From positions 124,001 to 188,000 of the forward strand of contig SVFY01000003.1 in NCBI GenBank assembly GCA_015056625.1: a DNA stretch of 64,000 nucleotides, in the 5' to 3' direction. The stretch is from Butyrivibrio sp. GTDB taxonomy: Bacteria; Bacillota; Clostridia; Lachnospirales; Lachnospiraceae. Position numbers and translations under genes: made by a program. The notes beneath the pieces are model-generated. The model saw nothing but the letters and a program-made list of their open reading frames with translations. It was not told where the DNA came from and ran no database searches. Positions within the stretch are counted from its first letter, which is position 1; each line of letters begins with the position of its first letter. Shown piece after piece: positions 47,572 through 57,045 of the stretch.

Positions 47572-48636
47572 TTACTTTTTCCTTCCGCTCCTTAAGTCTC
47601 TGTAAAACCAAAGAAGCCTGTAGTAAATATAAAAAAACAAATGTGATTTCATCTGGAGACCAATGAGCTTTTTCTCCTCCGGATGTATCTTTTCCTGGTA
47701 GTAAAGGTTTTTCTGGAAATCAGGAAAGGTTTCCTTCATCTCTTTTCCCAGGGCCTTTGTAAAGTTATAACAATCTTTAACTTTGTATTTTTTCGGCATG
47801 GCTGAGAACAATGTGTTTACATAAAATAACACAGTGTATTGAAACTCTATCTCTTTCTTGTACTCATCAAAGTAGCCATTATCCCTGGCTTCACTGAGTA
47901 TCATTCTGCCAGCCGTCATTCTATCTTCCAGATTCTTTTTTGAAATGCTGTGCACTGTGGAAGCATCATGCTGATAGTAATAGTAAAGAGGCTCCTCGAT
48001 ATACTCAAAGTGCCTGGCTCTTATCATCCAGGTATTGCCAACAGCATTGTCCTCGTAGAATATATCTTCAGGGAAAACATCAAGCTTTTCCCTGGTACCA
48101 GGCTTGTAATCTCCAAGTATGAGCTCTCTTTTATAGACCTTGACCACAAGGCTTCCGGTCTCAAGCAGCAGCTTTTTATACTTGTCATGATCCATTACAC
48201 CCGTCTGCTCTTTATTATTGTTGTGGACCACCTCTCCGACCTTGAAGCTGTGCTCAAAGGTGAGATTGTAGTCGCACCCCACCATGTCTGCTCCGGTATC
48301 CTGGGCCTTTTTTAGAAGCCTTTCATAATAGTCAGGAACAACCCAGTCGTCCGCATCAATGAACCCAAGCCATTCACCCTTGGCCATTGCAAGTCCGATG
48401 TTCTTAGCGCCGCCCTGATGGTGATTTTTCTCTGAATGAACAGCAATAAATCGATCCGGGTACTTTTCCTGATATCTTTTAAGGATCTCATAAGAATCAT
48501 CAGTGGAGCAGTCGTCAACAGCTATGATCTCGTAGCTGCCCTCTTCAAGGCTCTGGGAAACAAGACTGTCAAGACAATACTCCAGTCGCCCACCATCTGC
48601 CATATTATAAACGGGAACAATAACACTAAGCTTCAC
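47572..48636 (-). CDS. Glycosyltransferase family 2 (GTG start)
   Basis: KLSVIVPVYNMADGGRLEYCLDSLVSQS...AVDDCSTDDSYE...GFIDADDWV; GGGGGA upstream of GTG 48636. Confidence 0.93.
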   Translation of the reverse strand: MKLSVIVPVYNMADGGRLEYCLDSLVSQSLEEGSYEIIAVDDCSTDDSYEILKRYQEKYPDRFIAVHSEKNHHQGGAKNIGLAMAKGEWLGFIDADDWVVPDYYERLLKKAQDTGADMVGCDYNLTFEHSFKVGEVVHNNNKEQTGVMDHDKYKKLLLETGSLVVKVYKRELILGDYKPGTREKLDVFPEDIFYEDNAVGNTWMIRARHFEYIEEPLYYYYQHDASTVHSISKKNLEDRMTAGRMILSEARDNGYFDEYKKEIEFQYTVLFYVNTLFSAMPKKYKVKDCYNFTKALGKEMKETFPDFQKNLYYQEKIHPEEKKLIGLQMKSHLFFYIYYRLLWFYRDLRSGRKK

Positions 48637-48679
48637 TGAACATCCCCCAAGATTCCCAAAATTACCACTTCATACAACA

Positions 48680-48713
48680 AAGGAAGCAATAGCCACTAAA
48701 GCCATGCTTCCTT
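48680..48713 (-). terminator. Intergenic stem-loop (possible attenuator/terminator) after the pseB-like gene
   Basis: AAGGAAGCA (48680..48688) / TGCTTCCTT (48705..48713), perfect 9-bp stem; no uninterrupted T-tract follows. Confidence 0.45.
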
Positions 48714-48735
48714 AATGTCAAGTTTAAAGCATTAT

Positions 48736-49746
48736 TTAGTGATCGACAGCCTCTGAAAGTCTGTTTCTGATCTCTTCTACGCTCATCCACTGAGTGTTGT
48801 TTCCAGAGCTGTAGTAGAAACCATCCGGAACCTTCTTGCCTGAAGGATCAGGAGCCTGGCACTCATTAAATATTACCTGCGGATATACGATAAAGTGCTT
48901 GTCAAATTCGTAAGTAAATGGAGCATCCTCAGTTGTTACCATGATCTCGTCAAGCTTCTCGCCTGGACGGATCCCGACTTCAACTGTCTTAACACCCGGG
49001 CACATAGCTTCTGCAAGGTCCTTGACGTGGAAAGAAGGGATCTTACTGATAAATGTCTCTCCGCCGTTAGCCTCTTTAAGTGCCTTAAGAACCAGTTCAA
49101 CGCCCTCTGGAAGGCTGATCCAGAATCTGGTCATACGGTAATCGGTAATAGGAAGCTCTTTTTCACCCTTCTCAATAAGGCTCTTAAAGAAAGGAATTAT
49201 GGATCCGCGGCTGCCTGCCACATTGCCATAACGGACAATTGAGAAATTGATATCCTTGGCACCAGCATATGCGTTAGCTGCAATAAAGAGCTTGTCTGAA
49301 ACCATCTTGGTCGCACCATAGAGGTTAACAGGATTAACAGCCTTGTCTGTAGAAAGAGCTACAACTCTCTTTACACCTGTGTTAAGGGCTGCATTGATAA
49401 CGCTCTGGGCACCTGTGATATTGGTTTTGATGGCCTCATCAGGGTTGTATTCACATGCAGGAACCTGCTTAAGGGCTGCTGCATGAACGATATAGTCTAC
49501 ATTCTCACAGGCTCTTTCAAGTCTTGCGCCGTCTCTTACGTCTCCGATAAAGAAACGCATCTTGTCAGCATTATCTCTATAAATCTTCTCGTTGGACATT
49601 GTGAACTGCTTGTACTCATCTCTTGAATAGATGATGATCTTCTTGGGGTTGTAGTGCTCAAGGACATACTGTGTGAAGCTGTGTCCAAAAGAGCCTGTTC
49701 CTCCAGTCACGAGAATAGTTTTGTTATCAAGCATTGATCTTTCCAT
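48736..49746 (-). CDS. pseB: UDP-GlcNAc 4,6-dehydratase (inverting), PseB-like (start corrected from 49764)
   Basis: LDNKTILVTGGTGSFGHSFTQYVLEHYNPKKIIIYSRDEYKQFTM...HAAALKQVPACEYNPDEAIKTNITGAQSVI...STDKAVNPVNLYGATKMVSDKL; GGAGAT RBS before ATG 49746. Confidence 0.92.
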   Translation of the reverse strand: MERSMLDNKTILVTGGTGSFGHSFTQYVLEHYNPKKIIIYSRDEYKQFTMSNEKIYRDNADKMRFFIGDVRDGARLERACENVDYIVHAAALKQVPACEYNPDEAIKTNITGAQSVINAALNTGVKRVVALSTDKAVNPVNLYGATKMVSDKLFIAANAYAGAKDINFSIVRYGNVAGSRGSIIPFFKSLIEKGEKELPITDYRMTRFWISLPEGVELVLKALKEANGGETFISKIPSFHVKDLAEAMCPGVKTVEVGIRPGEKLDEIMVTTEDAPFTYEFDKHFIVYPQVIFNECQAPDPSGKKVPDGFYYSSGNNTQWMSVEEIRNRLSEAVDH

Positions 49747-49796
49747 TTTAAATCTCCATATCATTATTAGGCTTACGCAGAGTCTTTAACTAACCA

Positions 49797-49825
49797 ATTA
49801 TATAATAAGACTCTGTAAAGGTCAA
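49797..49825 (-). promoter_or_regulatory. Putative strong internal promoter upstream of the pseB-like gene
   Basis: Minus strand TTGACC-N17-TATAAT (-35 49820..49825; -10 49797..49802) in a 94-bp gap; inverted repeat CAGAGTCTT/AAGACTCTG at 49778..49786 / 49807..49815. Confidence 0.75.
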
Positions 49826-49840
49826 AAACGCTGACTCTTC

Positions 49841-51466
49841 CTAGTTGATCTCAAAGGTTGTCCACATATCTTCCGAGCTTATCCAGGTAATATCAGAGAG
49901 TTTTTTGCAGCTGTCAACTAAACCTTCGATGGCTTCCTGCTCATGATCCTCATCTGCCACATAGAGGATCACCTTATCTGCATTTACGATCTCAGGCTCT
50001 GTGATACCTTCCAGGTTCGACTCATCCATGTAAAAGACCTTGTCATACTCAAGGATCTCATCTGTAAGACGCCAGACATTATGGGGCGTCAGCGGGTTAA
50101 ACATCACAATTGCAACTTCCCCTGAGTTTTCCCTTGCATACTCTATCTTTTCAGCATCCTCAGGGTATAAAAACAGTACGTTTTTGTCTGATACATGTCC
50201 CTTTAACAGCAGCGCCAGAAGGATAGCTGCAAACACATAAACAAGGGCTCTGTTTCTAAAACTGTCAAGGACATAAAAGGCGTCCATAAATATCAGCAGT
50301 ATCAGAAGGCTGTACACAGGCATCTCGTAGCGATTTGACGCGCTTCCAACTAAAAGTGCCGTCTTTGAAGCCATGAAGAAATATCCAAAGGTAGCAACAC
50401 AAAGCGCTGTGATTTCTGGTATGTGGCCGTTTTGTGGCTTCCTTTCTTTCTTTAAAGGAATCTCCACAAAGGGATTTTTCTTTTTCCCTGCAAGCTTTAG
50501 CATTGTTCCGATAAGGATGACTAAGAGGATTATCACAAGTCCTCCGGCAAATACAAAGGTGTTAACAAGCCCTGTAAAAAATGAAAGTCTCATCCCAGTA
50601 TTTTGCAGGTCAAAAAAGCTGCCACTTGCGCCGCTTCCTCTGTATCCTCCAAAGAGGTGGCTAAGGCACGCAGGGTAAGTGATGATGCAAAGCATCAGGG
50701 ATACTGCACAGCCCAGTACATAAAGCGCCGCATTTTTGATATCTTTTTTCACAAAAGCTATTATCCAGGCGGTTGCAATGCCTATAAACACGAAGAAAAA
50801 AATGTAAAAATACTGGATCAAAAATCCAATGTAGGAGGCTACCATTATTGGAAGCAGGAGGCTAACAAAATATGTCTTTAATTCATTGGCCTTTTTATCA
50901 TATTCCTGGATGAGCCTGATGTGCAGGTAGGCGCAGATAAGTACCAGCGCTCCAAGCCAGGCATACATCCTGACAAAAATATTTGCTGACACCGTCTGGG
51001 GATTAAGGCCATAGAACAAAAGGGTAAGTATCTCAACAATTGGAGAAACCTTAAGCCTATCCATAATAAGTGCAAGGAATACAAAGCTTAGTGCAAACGC
51101 CAGCAGATTGGTAATGATGCCTGTCCACTTGGTAAACACTCCGGGAACGAATGAACAGAGAGTGTGAAAGATGAAGTAGTAAAAAGGCGGATGTACATCC
51201 CAGGACTGAACCAATTTAACAAGCCCATAATTAAAGCCTTCGCCCTTTTTTACAGCAAATTCATCAAGAATGGTCTGTCTGTCCTGCCACTGCCTGTCCG
51301 GCTGATAAAGACCTAAGCTTCTGTTGCTGGAAAAGTAGGTGTAGTACTCATCTTCATGGAAGCCCTGCTTCTGAAAGCCGTAAAACAGGCTAAGAGCCAG
51401 GGATGCCACAAAGATCAGGCAAAATATGTATTTTTTTATATGTTTATAATCCTTTGATCCTGGCAT
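49841..51466 (-). CDS. GT39/ArnT-like polytopic membrane glycosyltransferase (start corrected)
   Basis: FHEDEYYTYFSSNRSLGLY...VKLVQSWDVHPPFYYFIFHTLCSFVPGVFTKW resembles the GT-C first-loop acidic motif; AGGAAGAGTC precedes ATG 51466. Confidence 0.75.
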   Translation of the reverse strand: MPGSKDYKHIKKYIFCLIFVASLALSLFYGFQKQGFHEDEYYTYFSSNRSLGLYQPDRQWQDRQTILDEFAVKKGEGFNYGLVKLVQSWDVHPPFYYFIFHTLCSFVPGVFTKWTGIITNLLAFALSFVFLALIMDRLKVSPIVEILTLLFYGLNPQTVSANIFVRMYAWLGALVLICAYLHIRLIQEYDKKANELKTYFVSLLLPIMVASYIGFLIQYFYIFFFVFIGIATAWIIAFVKKDIKNAALYVLGCAVSLMLCIITYPACLSHLFGGYRGSGASGSFFDLQNTGMRLSFFTGLVNTFVFAGGLVIILLVILIGTMLKLAGKKKNPFVEIPLKKERKPQNGHIPEITALCVATFGYFFMASKTALLVGSASNRYEMPVYSLLILLIFMDAFYVLDSFRNRALVYVFAAILLALLLKGHVSDKNVLFLYPEDAEKIEYARENSGEVAIVMFNPLTPHNVWRLTDEILEYDKVFYMDESNLEGITEPEIVNADKVILYVADEDHEQEAIEGLVDSCKKLSDITWISSEDMWTTFEIN

Positions 51467-52451
51467 GACTCTTCCTGACAAATCCCGGAGCTACTGACAA
51501 TATCATAAGATAAGCCTTCTGCTTACCTGTCAGATAGTGATTGCTTATGATCTTTCCCCGGTTTTTTCTGATATTCTTAACAACCTCCCTGTAAAAGAGA
51601 TTGTCGCTTCTCATTTTTGACGTTGGGATGTGCAAAAGATAATCGAGCCTTTGTACAAAGCCAAACCTCTCTGCAACCTCCACAAGATCACTGGCATTTT
51701 CCCTGACCAGCTCAAGGGCAACATCTGAATTTCTTACGATGTCTGTAAATACAGATGGGAAATAATCCTTATCCTCTTTCTTTTTTCTGGAGTTACTTCC
51801 TGTCCTGTAAAAGACGTGGTAGCACTGCTTCGGCAGTATCACCAGCTTGTTCACCTTCATGAGCATATGTATCATCAGGTAGAAGTCCTCGTTGAGCTCA
51901 CCCTCAGGGAATCTTAAGTCTTCAGTAAAGAGACTCCTCTTTGTGAGCTTGGTGCAAAAGGAAGCATCTCCTGTGTGCATCAAAAGAGTTCTAAGGTGCT
52001 CTTTGGGGGATATCACAGTCTCTTTTTCCGGCGGGATCACCACATCAGGGAGCCTGTCACCGTTTTCAGAGATCTCATCCCTTGATATCTGCACCATATC
52101 TGCGCCGTTGCGGATCGCTGCGTCCATTAAAAGACTGTACATCTCAGGGGAAACATAGTCGTCGCTATCAACAAATCCAACGTAATCTCCTGTAGCTACA
52201 GCCAGACCCGCATTTCTTGCGCTGCTGGAGCCCCCATTTTCCTTGTGGATCACCTTTACATTTTCATATTGAGAGGCAAGCCTGTCAGCCACAGCGCCAG
52301 TGCCATCACTTGAGCCGTCATCTACTACAATTATCTCAAGAAGAGATTTAGGATAATCCTGCTTGGCAACTGAACTTACACATTTCTCCAAAAGATCTTC
52401 AATGTTATAAGCAGGGATGATAACCGATATGGTCTTATTCTGATCAGTCAT
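51444..52451 (-). CDS. Glycosyltransferase family 2
   Basis: ISVIIPAYNIEDLLEKCVSSVAKQDYPKSLLEIIVVDDGSSDGTG...GFVDSDDYV. Confidence 0.94.
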   Translation of the reverse strand: MTDQNKTISVIIPAYNIEDLLEKCVSSVAKQDYPKSLLEIIVVDDGSSDGTGAVADRLASQYENVKVIHKENGGSSSARNAGLAVATGDYVGFVDSDDYVSPEMYSLLMDAAIRNGADMVQISRDEISENGDRLPDVVIPPEKETVISPKEHLRTLLMHTGDASFCTKLTKRSLFTEDLRFPEGELNEDFYLMIHMLMKVNKLVILPKQCYHVFYRTGSNSRKKKEDKDYFPSVFTDIVRNSDVALELVRENASDLVEVAERFGFVQRLDYLLHIPTSKMRSDNLFYREVVKNIRKNRGKIISNHYLTGKQKAYLMILSVAPGFVRKSHARIKGL

Positions 52452-53661
52452 TTTTCTCCTCCGCTCTTCTTATCTGCATATACAGGTCGTATCCAATTGC
52501 CAGTATGATGGCCAGGTTTATAAAAGCAAGTGGCCACAGCTCTTTCACCGTTGATCCAAACAAAAACCTTGAATAGGTAATGACCGAAACAGCCTGGACC
52601 ACTGCACATATCCCCATCCGTTTGTAGGATGTGATCCCATAGACCGCCAAAAGAAGCTCTGCAATGTAGCCATATCTTTCGTGCATCACAGGAAGTGCAT
52701 ACAGGCACAAAAGCACTGTAAATACAGCCAGGGTTACCATGGATAAAAAGCTGCCATCAAAAGCCTTGTCTCTCATGTAGTAAGCAACCATCCCCAAAAG
52801 CAATATGCAGCAGACTGTTCCACAGGAGATCAGCATAAGCCTGGACTCCTTAGAAAGCCCCTCTGAAACAAAGCTGTATATATTTGGATAGTTCATAGTA
52901 AGTCTTGAATAGGTTGTAACCTGTTTTAAATATATAGATATCAGTTCAAAAAAGTCCCTTCCAGCAATCAGTGCAGGCACAAGGGTCAACAGGATAATTA
53001 CGGGGAAAATAAAAATATATCGTATTTTAATTTTGCCCTTAAGCCACATGATTATCGCAAACGGAACAATAAATACCGCCTGTTGCTTAAAACTGTAGGA
53101 GATGGCCAGATAGATAAAAAATCTTGCGTTATTTTCTTTCATCAGGTGATAAACAGAAAGAAGAGCAAAGGCTGTGTACACAGAATCACACTGAGCCCAG
53201 GCTCCGCTGTTCAGCACGCAGGTTGGAAGAAACATCACTACGCCAAATGCCATCAGTGACTTTTTAACATCTCCATCTGTGACCAGGTAGGCGATCCTTA
53301 GTATCGTGACTGCACAGATCATGTCAAAGAACACCGATACAGTCTTCAAAAGATGCAGATCATTTCCGCCTATATAGTGAAGAAGAACAATTATGTACTG
53401 GTACATGCAGCCATAATTGATGGTGCTGTCATCAGAAATCCCCGGAGTTATGGATAGATATGAAAAGCCTCCTGCATCATGGCACTCCTGCATCCAGGTA
53501 GATAGAAAAAACGAATAATCCCCGGATTCAAAATCAAAGAGTGCAAGCCTTACTGCTATGCCAAGTCCCAGCATCACTGCTCCAAAAAGCAGGTCAAGCA
53601 TTCGAAGCTTCACTCCAGATACCGATATTTCAGTGTCAAAATAATCATCAATAATTCGCAT
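52444..53661 (-). CDS. Polytopic membrane protein (putative GT-C mannosyl/glucosyltransferase)
   Basis: IRLALFDFESGDYSFFLSTWMQECHDAGGF...SGAWAQCDSVYTAFALLSVYHLMK...FKQQAVFIVPFAIIMW...HERYGYIAELLL. Confidence 0.75.
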   Translation of the reverse strand: MRIIDDYFDTEISVSGVKLRMLDLLFGAVMLGLGIAVRLALFDFESGDYSFFLSTWMQECHDAGGFSYLSITPGISDDSTINYGCMYQYIIVLLHYIGGNDLHLLKTVSVFFDMICAVTILRIAYLVTDGDVKKSLMAFGVVMFLPTCVLNSGAWAQCDSVYTAFALLSVYHLMKENNARFFIYLAISYSFKQQAVFIVPFAIIMWLKGKIKIRYIFIFPVIILLTLVPALIAGRDFFELISIYLKQVTTYSRLTMNYPNIYSFVSEGLSKESRLMLISCGTVCCILLLGMVAYYMRDKAFDGSFLSMVTLAVFTVLLCLYALPVMHERYGYIAELLLAVYGITSYKRMGICAVVQAVSVITYSRFLFGSTVKELWPLAFINLAIILAIGYDLYMQIRRAEEKND

Positions 53662-53662
53662 C

Positions 53663-54862
53663 TTACTCCAGATGATTCTTCTCCTTAAGGGTCCTTAAAA
53701 AGCCAGGGGCTTTTAGCACCTTCGCTATGCTCATTGGGCCCTCCAAAGAAGGAGATGGATTTCCATTATCAAAATATTCTCTGCAGAACCTGATCAGCTC
53801 AGTTGCTGCGTTTTTAGCATTCCACTTGTTATTTATAGTATCCCTGGCGTTTCTGCCAAGGCTGTCTATCATCTCTTTATCCTGCAATAGTTCCTTTGTC
53901 TTTTCCAAAAAATCCTTAAGGCTTCCATCTCTGTAGGTAAGTCCGTTTGCATTATCCTCAATAAGGAAAGGTACTGCTCCAGCCTCCTTGGTAGCTACTA
54001 CAGCGCAGCCACACTGCATGGCTTCATTTACTACAGCTCCCCATCCTTCAAGGTAGTTACTGGTAAATAAAAATACGTGACTCCTGCCCATCTCCTGGTG
54101 TACCTTTTCAGGCTTCATCATGCCCCTAAAGCTTACAACATCCAGAAGGTCAAGGGCTTTTACTCTTTTTTCAAGCTCCTCTCTCATTGGTCCATCGCCA
54201 ACTATATCAAGGCTAAAGTCCACTCCCATATCTTTAAGGGCCTTAGCTGCCTCTATGGCGAATTCAGGGTGCTTTAAGTCAATAAGCCTTCCAGCCCAGA
54301 GGATCCTTATCTTATCGGATTTTCCAGCCTCATCTTTTTCTATTTCACAGGAAACGGAAGGGAAATACCCCCACTTAAGACGCTTTCCCGGATAGCTCTT
54401 TATAAGCTCAAAATCTGAAGCCACATAGGCTCCTGTACACAATAGATACACAGGTTTATTCCTGTAGACAAAGTGCTGATGATATTTGTCTATAAGGCCC
54501 CTGGGGCTTATGAACTTCCACTGACCTTCCCTGTACAGCCTTTCACTTACTCTAAAGGACAGCTTTCCGGATGAGAGTCTTTTTTTCTCAAGAAGCTTCG
54601 TCTCCCCTTCAGTCCAGCCAAAGAGCACAACGTCGCTTTCAAGTATCAGCTTTTCTGCTCTTTCCTTCTCCTCGTAGTATAAAACCACGAAATCAAGGGT
54701 CTTCTCATCTACTGCCCAGCCCATGCTGACTCTTTTTTCTTCCATTGGCATGACCTGAACAAAATGAAAGTCTATATCCTCTCCCGCCTCAAGCATAGCT
54801 CTGCAAAAGGGGAGTTGGTGATGATTTATGTAGTTGGACACAAAGGTTATCTGCATGCCCAT
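53663..54862 (-). CDS. Glycosyltransferase family 4
   Basis: ITFVSNYINHHQLPFCRAML...ILWAGRLIDLKHPEFAIEAAKAL...IVGDGPMREELEK...FTSNYLEGWGAVVNEAMQCGCAVVATKEAGAVPFLI. Confidence 0.93.
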   Translation of the reverse strand: MGMQITFVSNYINHHQLPFCRAMLEAGEDIDFHFVQVMPMEEKRVSMGWAVDEKTLDFVVLYYEEKERAEKLILESDVVLFGWTEGETKLLEKKRLSSGKLSFRVSERLYREGQWKFISPRGLIDKYHQHFVYRNKPVYLLCTGAYVASDFELIKSYPGKRLKWGYFPSVSCEIEKDEAGKSDKIRILWAGRLIDLKHPEFAIEAAKALKDMGVDFSLDIVGDGPMREELEKRVKALDLLDVVSFRGMMKPEKVHQEMGRSHVFLFTSNYLEGWGAVVNEAMQCGCAVVATKEAGAVPFLIEDNANGLTYRDGSLKDFLEKTKELLQDKEMIDSLGRNARDTINNKWNAKNAATELIRFCREYFDNGNPSPSLEGPMSIAKVLKAPGFLRTLKEKNHLE

Positions 54863-54868
54863 GCTCCA

Positions 54869-56152
54869 TTACTCTTTGATGATCTCATTGTATATTTCCA
54901 GAAGCCTTTTATAATTGGTGTCTGGATTGTGGGTTATCCTTGCATGGCTGCTGGAGTTGTCACCATAAACAGCCGCTATCACAGGCTCATCCCAGATCTG
55001 GAGGATCTTATCTGCAAGGTCCTTGTAGTCGCCCTTTTCAAACAAAAGTCCGTCTTTATTTTCGTTTAACATGCTGGGGATCCCGCCAGTTCTTGCTGCA
55101 ACTACAGGAACTCCAAGGAGCATGGCTTCCCCAAGGGAATTGGGGGAGTTTTCAACAATTGAAGGGCAGACAAATACGCTGCTTTTTAGATACTGCTCCT
55201 TCATGGCCTGCTCGTCCAAAATGCCCAGCATCGTCACTTTTTTCTTTAATTTATTTTTTCCGATAAGGCTCTTTATGTACTTGCCATAGGCGCTTGCCCT
55301 GAGGAAATATGGGTATCTGCTCTTGCCCTTTCCAATGATGTTGTTCCCTCCCACATACAGATGCGCGTCAGGATACTTCTCTAAAAGGGCTGGCATAGCC
55401 TGTAACATAAAATGAAATCCCTTAAGAGGATAATCCCCCTGGGATAAAAAGATGCTGTGGGGCTCTGCTTTTTTCTCACTCCACTTGCCCATGTAAAAGC
55501 AGGGGCGCATGGTCTCATTCATCTCAAAATACTTAGCTTCAGGGTTAATTGCAGAGGTTTCCTTTTTATCAAAAGCCGTACGGCCAGTGATATTGCCGGT
55601 CAGCATGATGGACTCCCTCTCATACTCGGCTCTGATCTTGAACTTCTCCTGCTGCTGTTTTAAGGAATCCTCCTTGAGCCTGTCCCTGAAGGTTGTGGAG
55701 GCCTGAACCTCCTCAGGAATGTTTGCCATATATTCGCTGGCGATTGCCCCGCAGACTCCCTGAATCCCGAGAAGCACCCTTTCTGGTCTTCCAAAGGCTC
55801 TTATCACAGCCAGGGTGTGAGGGAACTCTGTTCCAAAAATATGGACAATATCAGGCTTAAAATCATCCAGGATCACATGAAACCTGTTTTCCACAGTTCC
55901 GTCATACACCTCAGGATGAGCAAGATCTTCTCTGAATCCATAATATGTAATCCCATCCAAGACCTCTCTGGAGGTGGAAATAGGACCATCTGCCGGAAAA
56001 CATATCCCCAGCTCTATAGCCTCATCGCCCTTTTTTCCTTCAGACATTCTGTTAAGGCATCCTGACAGCCAGCCTTCCCTACTGGAATAGGGCATATTGT
56101 GGGCTATGGCATAAGCCGGAAGCATGATATTACATACCCAAAGAACTCTCAA
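54869..56152 (-). CDS. Glycosyltransferase family 4
   Basis: VLWVCNIMLPAYAIAHNMPYSSREGWL...DIVHIFGTEFPHTLAV...VCPSIVENSPNSLGEAMLLGVPVVAARTGGIPSML. Confidence 0.92.
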   Translation of the reverse strand: MRVLWVCNIMLPAYAIAHNMPYSSREGWLSGCLNRMSEGKKGDEAIELGICFPADGPISTSREVLDGITYYGFREDLAHPEVYDGTVENRFHVILDDFKPDIVHIFGTEFPHTLAVIRAFGRPERVLLGIQGVCGAIASEYMANIPEEVQASTTFRDRLKEDSLKQQQEKFKIRAEYERESIMLTGNITGRTAFDKKETSAINPEAKYFEMNETMRPCFYMGKWSEKKAEPHSIFLSQGDYPLKGFHFMLQAMPALLEKYPDAHLYVGGNNIIGKGKSRYPYFLRASAYGKYIKSLIGKNKLKKKVTMLGILDEQAMKEQYLKSSVFVCPSIVENSPNSLGEAMLLGVPVVAARTGGIPSMLNENKDGLLFEKGDYKDLADKILQIWDEPVIAAVYGDNSSSHARITHNPDTNYKRLLEIYNEIIKE

Positions 56153-56169
56153 TTTAAGCTACCCCTCAC

Positions 56170-57045
56170 TTAGCGTTTTCTCTTTAAAAGATAAATTAGC
56201 TCTTTTACCGAATTGTAAAGTCCCGCTGTAAGTCTGTTAGAAGAAAGAGCTGTCCTTAGTTTTGAAAGTGTCAGTACACGTAAAATGTCGTATTTACGAA
56301 TCTGGGCGCTGGTCAGATACATCTGGATGATCTCCCTGCGCTCGTTTTCAGAAATCTTATGATTCTGGGCTGAGTATCCGCCCCCCTCGTAGTCAGCGAT
56401 GAGTACAGGCATATAGACTGTCTCAGCCTTTTCCCTGTAAAAGCACCTGAGGAACTGCTCGTAGTCAGCTCTTACCTTGTACTTAAGATCAAAGGGATTT
56501 CTGTATATAAGCCTCTCATCGTAGAAGCAGGCCTGATGAGAAGGCACATTTCTGTAGCAGGCATGATCGTCGATCTTGGGATTTGACGCAACCCTTGCCC
56601 CTGCAGATCTGTCGTAGATATCACCATAAAAAATAGCAGGAATTGTAGTTCCTTCCTTGAGATTCCTGTCAAGGATCAGCTTGTGCACATCCCTTAGGAC
56701 ATTCTCATTCTTGAAGTAATCGCCGCAGTTTAAAAAGAACACGTAAGAGGGATTGCCCCCAGCCTTCACCTTGCCCTCAAGGTGCGAGGTTGCAATGTTC
56801 ATGGCGTGGTAAATACCGTTGTCACAGCTTTCAAGAAGGGTTATCCTGCAATCCTCCTGATCATTTATGTTTCCTACCTGGTAGGCCTTTTTTAGCCTCT
56901 CAATAGAGCCATCTGTAGACATTCCATCCTTGACCAGTATCTTATAGTCAGTGTAGGTCTGCCTTACAACGCTCTCCACGGTCTTAAGGAGCTTATCTCC
57001 GGCGTTATATGAAACTATAATGATGGTAAAAAAAGTCTTTTTCAT
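56170..57045 (-). CDS. Glycosyltransferase family 2 (WcaA-like)
   Basis: FFTIIIVSYNAGDKLLKTVESVVRQTYTDYKILVKDGMSTDGSIERL...LNCGDYF. Confidence 0.92.
   Translation of the reverse strand: MKKTFFTIIIVSYNAGDKLLKTVESVVRQTYTDYKILVKDGMSTDGSIERLKKAYQVGNINDQEDCRITLLESCDNGIYHAMNIATSHLEGKVKAGGNPSYVFFLNCGDYFKNENVLRDVHKLILDRNLKEGTTIPAIFYGDIYDRSAGARVASNPKIDDHACYRNVPSHQACFYDERLIYRNPFDLKYKVRADYEQFLRCFYREKAETVYMPVLIADYEGGGYSAQNHKISENERREIIQMYLTSAQIRKYDILRVLTLSKLRTALSSNRLTAGLYNSVKELIYLLKRKR

Noticed and set aside
48716-48721. Perfect TTGACA on the minus strand after pseB
   Set aside because: No acceptable -10 hexamer at 16-18 nt; not called as a promoter.
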